41,948 nucleotides of DNA, taken from JAVBOP01 sp031550405. Lineage in GTDB: Bacteria > Bacteroidota > Ignavibacteria > Kapaibacteriales > UBA2268. The notes beneath the pieces were generated by a model. That model was not told the origin of the DNA and made no database searches. It was given only the letters and a program-made list of their open reading frames with translations. Both the position numbers and the translations under genes were made by a program. Location: NCBI GenBank assembly GCA_031550405.1, contig JAVBOP010000034.1:1-41948 (forward strand), given 5' to 3'. Shown one piece after another: positions 1-6,436 of this stretch (position 1 is the stretch's first letter; each line of letters begins with the position of its first letter).

Positions 1-1
1 C

Positions 2-226
2 AATCCTTCAGTCGCAACCATAAGCAATTCCAAGGTGTTAGCAGTAGCAGACGGCGGCACAACGACCATTACTGCCACTTCCGAAGATGGCGGACATACA
101 GCCACCTGCACCATAACAGCCGTGGCGCGCTGCAAGGCAGTGAACAAAGGCAACGAAGAAAGATGCAAAAACAAAGCCAACGAGAACGGCTATTGCACAA
201 CCCACAAAGATCAAGCAACAGAATAG
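2..226 (+). CDS. C-terminus of a Big_2 (Ig-like) surface protein with a Cys-rich tail, partial
   Basis: The reading frame is open from the window edge, so the start lies upstream. The first ~45 residues match the end of a bacterial Ig-like group 2 (Big_2) domain: NPSVATIS, then VLAVADGGTTTITATSEDGG and TCTITAV. Such domains usually stack in secreted or surface adhesins. They are followed by a short Cys/Lys-rich tail with spaced RC, RC and YCTTH motifs, resembling the small zinc-binding Cys/His module of DUF5763 type. The family assignment of the tail is tentative. A convergent hairpin at 322-355 probably ends transcription. The rest of the protein cannot be seen. Confidence 0.75.
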   Translation, partial: NPSVATISNSKVLAVADGGTTTITATSEDGGHTATCTITAVARCKAVNKGNEERCKNKANENGYCTTHKDQATE

Positions 227-242
227 TGCTGAAATCCACATT

Positions 243-262
243 ATATGAATAAAAATTCATAT
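243..262. repeat. 20-bp AT palindrome, perfect copy
   Basis: ATATGAAT-AAAA-ATTCATAT. Perfect inverted repeat 17 bp after the stop of the Big_2 gene. Member of the dispersed family described in the findings. Confidence 0.85.
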
Positions 263-321
263 ATTTGGACATTATTTTATTAATATGGCAAGTTGCAAAA
301 CCAGCCTGAATTAAATAAAAC

Positions 322-355
322 ATAGCTCATTAATAATGCAGAATTAATGAGCTAT
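322..355. terminator. Hairpin between convergent genes
   Basis: A 13-bp stem (ATAGCTCATTAAT at 322-334 pairing with 343-355) with an 8-nt loop. It sits between the convergent ends of the Big_2 gene and the PLP enzyme, so it may terminate both. The flanks are A/T-rich without a clean U-tract. Confidence 0.55.
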
Positions 356-381
356 ATGTTTATATGGTCTACATAAGCAGC

Positions 382-1569
382 TTATTTTAGAAGGCTTAGC
401 CCATGCGACAAATCGGCGGTTAAATCATCAACGTTTTCGATGCCAATAGCCAGACGCACAAGACCATCCGTAATCGATGCTGCATTGCGCGCATCTGATC
501 CCATAAGCACGTGTGTCATTGATGCTGGGTGCTGGATAAGGCTCTCAATGCCGCCAAGCGAAACAGCCAACTGGATAACAGAAACATTATTCATCAATGT
601 CTTGCCTGCCTCAATGCCGCCTTTAAGCTCGAATGCAATAAGCGAGCCGGCACCTTTCATTTGCTTCAAACCAAGCTCATATTGCGGATGCGATTTCAAG
701 CCGGGATACATAACCCATGCCACAGCTGGATGTTTCTCCAGATACTCGGCTATTTTCTGGGCATTCTTCTGCTGCTGCTCAACACGAAGCTTTAGCGTCT
801 TCAAGCCGCGATGCACAAGAAAGGCATTGAATGGGTCAATAACGCCGCCGAAATGGTTCATCATTTTTCTGAAATGCTCATACTCGCTCTCTTCTTTCAA
901 AACGATAGCGCCAGCCACAACATCCGCATGGCCATTCAAAAATTTGGTCATACTGTGGATGATATAATCCGCTCCAAGCTCGAAAGGGCGCTGCAATACA
1001 GGACTTGCAAAAGTATTGTCAACGGCATATTTAATGCCGGACTGTTTGGCGAGCTTGCCAATAGCTTCAATATCAGCCATTACCATTGTCGGATTGCCCG
1101 GCGTTTCGATAAGAATCAGTCTGGTATTCGGCTTAATAGCCTTTTTGACCTCGTCGGTATTTTCAGCATCAACAAATGTAGTTTCAATATTAAAGGCAGG
1201 CATGACATTTTGCAAAAGCGTTGCCGTTGAGCCATATATCGACTTGCTTGCTATCAGATGGTCGCCCGATTTCAGCACGGAAGCGATAAGCGTATGCACG
1301 GCTGCCATACCGCTTGCACAGCCAATAGCCTTGGCGCCGCCTTCAAGAATGGCAATAGCATCTTCCATTGCAGCAACCGTCGGATTGCTTATGCGTGTGT
1401 AAATATAGCCTGCTTCTTCGCCCTGAAACAGGCGTGCGCCATGGTCGGCATCTTTAAATCTAAAAGTAGAGGTTTGATAAATTGGCGTAACGACAGCGCC
1501 ATTGGGATCGCTTGTGATACCTGCATGTACGCACTGTGTATCAATAGCCATTTTCCTAACATTATCCAT
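382..1569 (-). CDS. Transsulfuration PLP enzyme (methionine/cystathionine gamma-lyase or gamma-synthase type)
   Basis: This 395-residue protein is a full-length member of the Cys/Met metabolism PLP-dependent family (fold type I). Visible signatures are YIYTRISNPT (residues 56-64), the aspartate that contacts the PLP ring in DNTFASP (D184), and the Schiff-base lysine K209 in SMTKFLNGHADVVAG. Members act on cystathionine, O-acyl-homoserine or methionine in sulfur amino-acid metabolism. The position that is a cysteine in classical methionine gamma-lyase (YGCT) is a serine here (YGST, 112-115), so the exact reaction cannot be fixed. An AGGA six bases before ATG 1569 supports the start. It is divergent from the gene at 1790 and appears monocistronic. 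Confidence 0.9.
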   Translation of the reverse strand: MDNVRKMAIDTQCVHAGITSDPNGAVVTPIYQTSTFRFKDADHGARLFQGEEAGYIYTRISNPTVAAMEDAIAILEGGAKAIGCASGMAAVHTLIASVLKSGDHLIASKSIYGSTATLLQNVMPAFNIETTFVDAENTDEVKKAIKPNTRLILIETPGNPTMVMADIEAIGKLAKQSGIKYAVDNTFASPVLQRPFELGADYIIHSMTKFLNGHADVVAGAIVLKEESEYEHFRKMMNHFGGVIDPFNAFLVHRGLKTLKLRVEQQQKNAQKIAEYLEKHPAVAWVMYPGLKSHPQYELGLKQMKGAGSLIAFELKGGIEAGKTLMNNVSVIQLAVSLGGIESLIQHPASMTHVLMGSDARNAASITDGLVRLAIGIENVDDLTADLSHGLSLLK

Positions 1570-1662
1570 GTTATATCCTGTGTTTTCTTGTAAAAATATA
1601 TTAATGTTGCAAAGATAACAAAAAAATGCGAATGAACAAGCCTTGATATATAGCCATTACAA

Positions 1663-1682
1663 TTATGAATATTTTTTAATAA
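1663..1682. repeat. 20-bp AT palindrome copy
   Basis: TTATGAAT-ATTT-TTTAATAA, identical over 20 bp to the copy at 6072-6091. Lies in the divergent spacer between the PLP enzyme and the NfnA-like gene. Confidence 0.85.
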
Positions 1683-1789
1683 AAAACGCAGATTGAAATT
1701 ATATATATAGTCTACTATTTAAATATATCTGAAATTTTTGTATTTTTAATATGTTCTTAAACAACATTCATAAATAACTGCGAAAACCT

Positions 1790-2635
1790 ATGAACAAAAT
1801 AATATATGCACAGAGTATCTCTGATAATGTCAAAAAATTTATAATCGATGCGCCGGCTATTGCTAAAAAGCATAAACCGGGGCAGTTTGTTATTTTGCGG
1901 ATTGCCGAAAATGGCGAACGCATACCGCTCACAATCGCTGATTCTGATTCCGATGCTGGCACTATCTCTATTATAGTACAGGGAGTTGGAAAAACTACCT
2001 ATATGCTGCTGCAACTTGGCGAAGGCGATAATATTTTGGATTTGGTCGGTCCGCTGGGCAAGCCTACGCATATCGAAAACTATGGCAAATGCGTAGTTAT
2101 CGGCGGCGGAGTTGGAACGGCTATTGCGTATCCAACGGCGAAAGCGTTGAAAGAAGCGGGCAATCATGTAACGGTGATTATCGGCGGGCGGAGCAGGGAA
2201 TATGCCATACTGGATAGCGAGATGCGGCAATTTGCCGACAATGTGTTTATCACGACGGATGATGGTTCGGCAGGCATGAAGGGGTTTGTTACCGATAAGT
2301 TGAAAGAAATAATAGAGATACAGCCACCTGATTTCGTTCTTGCAATTGGTCCGATACCTATGATGGCATCTGTGGCTAATATGACTAAGCCATATAAAAT
2401 TAAAACAGTTGTAAGTTTGAACCCAATTATGCTTGATGGTACTGGCATGTGCGGCGGATGTCGTGCTATTGTTGACAATAAAAATGTATTTGTATGCGTA
2501 GATGGACCTGAATTTGATGCACATCTTGTTGATTTTGACACACTTATGAAGCGAAACCAAATATATTTTAGAGAGGAACATGCTTCTCGTCACATTTGCC
2601 GGCTTAAACTGCAACTTGTCAATATTTTTATTTAA
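1790..2635 (+). CDS. NfnA-like FAD/NAD(P)-binding [2Fe-2S] oxidoreductase subunit
   Basis: 281 residues, the length of sulfide/dihydroorotate dehydrogenase-like NfnA proteins. The N-terminal half is a ferredoxin-reductase FAD domain (KPGQFVILR and RIPLTIAD, about residues 30-54). It is followed by a nucleotide-binding segment GKCVVIGGGVGTA near residue 103. The C-terminal iron-sulfur signature DGTGMCGGCR and CVDGPEFD (about 220-245) is intact. In known systems NfnA pairs with a GltD-like NfnB in ferredoxin-dependent transhydrogenation. No nfnB lies beside it: a 209-bp gap leads to an unrelated TPR gene. An alternative role is electron transfer to another GltD-like partner elsewhere. Confidence 0.85.
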   Translation: MNKIIYAQSISDNVKKFIIDAPAIAKKHKPGQFVILRIAENGERIPLTIADSDSDAGTISIIVQGVGKTTYMLLQLGEGDNILDLVGPLGKPTHIENYGKCVVIGGGVGTAIAYPTAKALKEAGNHVTVIIGGRSREYAILDSEMRQFADNVFITTDDGSAGMKGFVTDKLKEIIEIQPPDFVLAIGPIPMMASVANMTKPYKIKTVVSLNPIMLDGTGMCGGCRAIVDNKNVFVCVDGPEFDAHLVDFDTLMKRNQIYFREEHASRHICRLKLQLVNIFI

Positions 2636-2778
2636 TCAGTTGTAAAAAATTGATATATTAAGGCAATGGACAGATGGAATATCTGTTTCGTTTCGTGGTT
2701 ATATTGCAAGCAATAGTCCGAGAGTATTTTTATAGATATTTTTAGTATATTTGCTATGGTTGCGGTTGAGGCGAACAT

Positions 2779-2798
2779 TTATGAATAAAAATTCATAA
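2779..2798. repeat. 20-bp AT palindrome, perfect copy (24 bp with flanks)
   Basis: TTATGAAT-AAAA-ATTCATAA, a perfect inverted repeat that extends to 24 bp at 2777-2800. It lies 47 bp before the TPR-protein start. Confidence 0.9.
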
Positions 2799-2844
2799 AT
2801 ACTATGAGAAAGTTAAATAGTTGTTTATATGTTAAATTAAGCTG

Positions 2845-4122
2845 ATGCAAAAAATTTCTATCAAATTTGCTTTGGAAGCGGAAAAATTGCTGGCAGAGCA
2901 ACAATATAATGAGGCAATCAGGCTTTGCGAACGTGGACTTGAAATTTATCCGGATTATTCAAGTGCTGCTATATTGCTGGCAAAAGCCTGTTTCTTTCAT
3001 GGAGAAATTGATAGAGCCAAAGAAGTTATTGATGTGGCGTGCTACCAGTTTCCTGCGAATGTAGCAATTGCCCAGATCAAGGATAAAATTTATAACCACT
3101 CATTAATTCAGGAAGATAGCGCTGGCAATATTTTTCAGGAAGAAAACAGTTTTGAAATTGTAGATAACCACAATGACAACGAAGATGATTTTTCTCTACA
3201 TATTGAAGAAATAAAAAATTTGACAAATAAATTGAAGCAAGTTAGTCAGGAGAGCATTGATTCTGAAAATAGCGCTGAAATGACAGGAATTTCAAATTTT
3301 TTTGAAATAAAAAGCGAAGATGAAACGTATAATATTCCTGATGCTGAAAATAATTTGGCAGATGACGGAATGAGCTTGGAAAGTATGGAAAATGCCGATG
3401 ATATTATTGAGCAAGATACTGAAAATACTGACTCTTACGAAATCGAAAAAAATGATGCGGAAACATATTTTCCGGAAAATATTTTGACAGAATTTGCGGT
3501 GGATACTTTAGATGAGACAAAAGGCGATAATGATGAAAACGATGCAATGGAAGTGGAAAGTGTTGAAAATACTAATGTTGAGAAAATAGAATATTTTGAT
3601 GAATATGAAAAAAATATATTTGCCAAAGCATTTAGAAAATCTAAAAACATACCTCAGGATAATTCCAATAAGATAAGTAAGTTATATCAAATCGACCTAA
3701 AATTTCCGCGTGAAAAATCTAACATTAAAATTCAACCGGATGTTTTCGAAAATATAAAACTTGACATGGATTTTTCAAAAGCTGATTTTTTTAATTTTGG
3801 TGTCGTTGATGACGAAGAAAAATTAAAAAATATTCATAATCCTGATGAATTAATCGACGAAAAGGCTCAAGAATTTTTGAATTTATCCAAACAATTAGAA
3901 AATGCTCAAGTTACTTTAGCAGAAGAGAGTTATGATGATCAGGAGCCTGACAGTGAGGACACTCCGCTGGTTGCAAGCGAAACAATGGCAAAAATATTTA
4001 CAAAGCAAAAAGCATATAAACAGGCAATAAAAATATATGAAATGCTGATAGAAGAAAAGCCCGAAAAAGCTGACTTTTATCACGAACAAATCGAAATATT
4101 GACAAAAGTTAATAATCCTTAA
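2845..4122 (+). CDS. Acidic TPR-repeat protein
   Basis: 425 residues without a signal peptide or membrane segment. Residues about 5-70 form one or two tetratricopeptide repeats (KFALEAEKLLAEQQYNEAIRL; YPDYSSAAILLAKACF). The last ~55 residues form another (ETMAKIFTKQKAYKQAIKIYEMLIEEKP). Between them lies about 280 residues of acidic, low-complexity, probably disordered sequence rich in Glu, Asp and Asn. TPRs bind other proteins, so an adaptor role is inferred. It is the first gene of a likely operon: the receiver-kinase follows after 20 bp and the DUF3108 gene 4 bp later. An intragenic copy of the 20-bp palindrome (3820-3839) encodes LKNIHN. The precise function is not recognised. Confidence 0.8.
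   Translation: MQKISIKFALEAEKLLAEQQYNEAIRLCERGLEIYPDYSSAAILLAKACFFHGEIDRAKEVIDVACYQFPANVAIAQIKDKIYNHSLIQEDSAGNIFQEENSFEIVDNHNDNEDDFSLHIEEIKNLTNKLKQVSQESIDSENSAEMTGISNFFEIKSEDETYNIPDAENNLADDGMSLESMENADDIIEQDTENTDSYEIEKNDAETYFPENILTEFAVDTLDETKGDNDENDAMEVESVENTNVEKIEYFDEYEKNIFAKAFRKSKNIPQDNSNKISKLYQIDLKFPREKSNIKIQPDVFENIKLDMDFSKADFFNFGVVDDEEKLKNIHNPDELIDEKAQEFLNLSKQLENAQVTLAEESYDDQEPDSEDTPLVASETMAKIFTKQKAYKQAIKIYEMLIEEKPEKADFYHEQIEILTKVNNP
3820..3839. repeat. 20-bp palindrome copy inside the TPR gene
   Basis: Right half ATTCATAA intact and left half degenerate (AAATTAAA). Read in frame as LKNIHN. The 18 bases TTAAAAAATATTCATAAT at 3823-3840 recur identically inside fliH at 34484-34501. Confidence 0.6.
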
Positions 4123-4142
4123 ATACAAATTTAAATAAACGG

Positions 4143-5270
4143 TTGAATATGTCAAATGCTGGCAAAAAAATTTTACTTATAGATGACTCAGAATTTATTT
4201 TGGAAAGTACATCAACATTGCTTCAATTTGAAGATTATGAGGTGTTTACAGCTTCTGATGGTCATAAAGGCATCCAGATTGCGATTGAGCAAAAACCTGA
4301 TTTGATTATTTGCGATATTTCAATGCCGGGAATAAGCGGGTATGAAGTAATTTCTCAATTAAGAAACAATAAGGAAACGGCTTCAATTCCATTTATTTTT
4401 TTGAGTGCATTCACAGAAAAATCTAAAATGCGCGAAGGAATGGAGCGTGGAGCTGACGATTATTTAACCAAGCCTTTCACTAAAAATGAAATTATTTCTG
4501 CAATCAATGCGCAATGGAAAAAATATGCGACTGTTGAAAAGAAAATGCAGGAAAAGGTTGAAGAGGTCGGAAAAAACCTTAACTATGCGCTTCCTCATGA
4601 ATTTAGAACGGTTCTAAGTCAACTTATCGGTTCTGCAAGATTATTGAACTGGAACGCTGATTCGATGACCACTCATGACATCAAGGAAGTTTCAAACGAT
4701 ATGATTTCCGTTATCCAGCGCCTAACTCGTATTACTGATAATTTTTTGTTATATATGAAGTTAGAAAATATTAGCAAATCAAAATCGAATATTGAGCAGT
4801 TAAGAACGCAAACAACAATAGAACCGTTAGCCATTATTTCAGATAATCTGGACACTATAGCGCAAAAATATTCCCGTTTGGAAGATGTGGAAATATTAAA
4901 TCCAGTTTTTGATATTGATGTTGCCATAGGCTCGGAACTGTTTGCCAAATTAGTCGATGAATTGTTCGACAATGCCTTCAAATTTTCCACTTCCGGAACC
5001 AAGGTTACTGTTGAGTCTGAGGTTGAAGATGAAAACCTGTTTTTGAAAATTTCCGACAGAGGAATTGGCATGACACAGGAGCAAATTGGCTCAATTGGAG
5101 CATATATGCAATTCCAAAGAGACAAGTATGAGCAGCAGGGAGTTGGCATTGGTTTGGAAATTGCTCGATTAATTGCTACCTTGCACAATGGAACCATGAA
5201 AATTGTCAGTAAAAAAAATGAAGGAACTACAATTTACTTATCATTACCTTTAGCAACGCAAAATCCATAG
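4143..5270 (+). CDS. Response regulator-histidine kinase hybrid (REC-HisKA-HATPase)
   Basis: 375 residues, cytoplasmic, with the receiver domain first. REC spans about 7-120, with acidic pocket D12-D13, phospho-acceptor D56 (ICDISMPG), S86 and K108 (LTKPF). A short coiled linker leads to a dimerisation/phosphotransfer helix with H150 in ALPHEFRT. The ATPase domain then shows the N box (ELFDNAFKFS, N275), G1 (DRGIGM, about 303) and G2 (GVGIGLEIA, about 331). All catalytic residues are present. REC placed before the kinase core suggests that an upstream phosphodonor modulates it. It lies 20 bp after the TPR gene and 4 bp before the DUF3108 gene, so the three are probably co-transcribed. Its output partner is unknown. 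Confidence 0.92.
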   Translation: MNMSNAGKKILLIDDSEFILESTSTLLQFEDYEVFTASDGHKGIQIAIEQKPDLIICDISMPGISGYEVISQLRNNKETASIPFIFLSAFTEKSKMREGMERGADDYLTKPFTKNEIISAINAQWKKYATVEKKMQEKVEEVGKNLNYALPHEFRTVLSQLIGSARLLNWNADSMTTHDIKEVSNDMISVIQRLTRITDNFLLYMKLENISKSKSNIEQLRTQTTIEPLAIISDNLDTIAQKYSRLEDVEILNPVFDIDVAIGSELFAKLVDELFDNAFKFSTSGTKVTVESEVEDENLFLKISDRGIGMTQEQIGSIGAYMQFQRDKYEQQGVGIGLEIARLIATLHNGTMKIVSKKNEGTTIYLSLPLATQNP

Positions 5271-5274
5271 CATA

Positions 5275-6069
5275 ATGAAAAAAATATTAGTTATTTGCTG
5301 TGCTGTGCTTATTAGCGCAGCATTTTTTTATCCAAAACTATATGCAGAAAAATATGTACCTTGCATCGGCGAAGAGTTGGAATATGATGTATCATTTTTA
5401 ACTTTCAAATTGGGCAAAATACGCATTACAACTGTCAGCAACACGGAATATGAAGGCGAAAAAGTCATCAAAACGCAGGTGCATATTGAATCTAATCCCA
5501 ATATTCCGTTTGTTAAAGTCAAAGCTATTTTTGACGCACTTATGGACACATCACTCACTTGTGGGCGGTATTTTGAAAGTACAGTTGTGGATAATGACTG
5601 CAAAACGTCTAAACAAAAAATTTATTTTCATTACCCAGCCAAACAGTCCCTGCGAATTGAGAAATGGCACGGCAATCAAAAAAGTATGGATACACTGTTG
5701 CAATTCAAGGGGAAAATACTTGACGGGGCGACTTTATTCTTCTTTGCCCGAAAATATATTGCCAACAAAAGCCAGCTAAAAATTCCAACGATAATGGATA
5801 TAAATATTGACAATACCTATCTGAATTTCTCTGGAAAAATTGAAAAGGTAGAAAATGCGACAATTAATTATCCAATAAAAGCATACTACTTGAATGGAAA
5901 GGCGGATTGGAAAGGGATTTATGGTTTGGGCGAAAAATTTGAAGGCTGGTTCAGCTGCGATGAAGCCAGAATTCCTATCAAAGCCAAAATGAATGTCTAT
6001 CTTGGCAATGTGACTTTAGAACTAAAAAAATGGAAGCGTAAAGACTGGAAACCACCAAAATACAACTAA
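5275..6069 (+). CDS. DUF3108-family exported protein
   Basis: 264 residues with a clear N-terminal signal segment (MKKILVICCAVLISAAFFYP, cleavage probably before EKYVP). The mature part starts with the family-typical phrase GEELEYDVSFLTFKLGKI and continues as an all-beta domain, matching DUF3108 proteins of the periplasm/outer envelope in Bacteroidota and Chlorobiota. Their biochemical role is not established. It follows the kinase after 4 bp, so the start is unambiguous and translational coupling is likely. The basic C-terminus (KKWKRKDWKPPKYN) is complete. Confidence 0.8.
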   Translation: MKKILVICCAVLISAAFFYPKLYAEKYVPCIGEELEYDVSFLTFKLGKIRITTVSNTEYEGEKVIKTQVHIESNPNIPFVKVKAIFDALMDTSLTCGRYFESTVVDNDCKTSKQKIYFHYPAKQSLRIEKWHGNQKSMDTLLQFKGKILDGATLFFFARKYIANKSQLKIPTIMDINIDNTYLNFSGKIEKVENATINYPIKAYYLNGKADWKGIYGLGEKFEGWFSCDEARIPIKAKMNVYLGNVTLELKKWKRKDWKPPKYN

Positions 6070-6071
6070 CA

Positions 6072-6091
6072 TTATGAATATTTTTTAATAA
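6072..6091. repeat. 20-bp AT palindrome copy
   Basis: TTATGAAT-ATTT-TTTAATAA, three bases after the DUF3108 stop codon. Identical to 1663-1682. Confidence 0.88.
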
Positions 6092-6365
6092 TGCGATATA
6101 TCTATTTGGTAAGCTGTTATATTATTTTCTTGAATACATTATCCATATTAAATAGCTATATTGCATAAGTTTATTGCATTTCAAAAATAAAAAAATTTAT
6201 GTCTGATATAGATTTAAGTTGGAATTTTTCAATAAATTATTTAAAAAAATAAAGTAAAAAGTATCTGCATATATGATTATACAGCTAACATTCATATAGA
6301 GAAATTATTCATAGAAATTGCATTATTCGTCAAAATACGAACAATGCTTTTATTATAAAATATAT

Positions 6366-6401
6366 AAACCACAAAGGACGCATTTGCATTCTTTGTGGTT
6401 T
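6366..6401 (-). terminator. Hairpin terminator of valS
   Basis: AAACCACAAAG (6366-6376) pairs perfectly with CTTTGTGGTTT (6391-6401), an 11-bp stem about 36 bp after the valS stop. An A/T-rich tract follows on the minus strand. Confidence 0.7.
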
Positions 6402-6436
6402 AATGTATATATTGATAATTTTTATTAATAATTGGG

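Larger units (their letters stand above)
6070..6436. other. Convergent intergenic spacer
   Basis: About 370 bases of very AT-rich sequence between the convergent DUF3108 and valS genes. It holds one clear 20-bp palindrome copy (6072-6091), the valS terminator hairpin (6366-6401) and a degenerate palindrome-like stretch near 6412-6431. No open reading frame of note. Confidence 0.7.

Noticed and set aside
382..1569. Calling the PLP enzyme methionine gamma-lyase
   Set aside because: The diagnostic cysteine of YGCT is serine, so gamma-lyase, gamma-synthase or sulfhydrylase cannot be told apart here.
6412..6431. Palindrome copy with both halves lacking G/C
   Set aside because: Only six of eight bases in the left half fit. 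In such an AT-rich spacer this can arise by chance.
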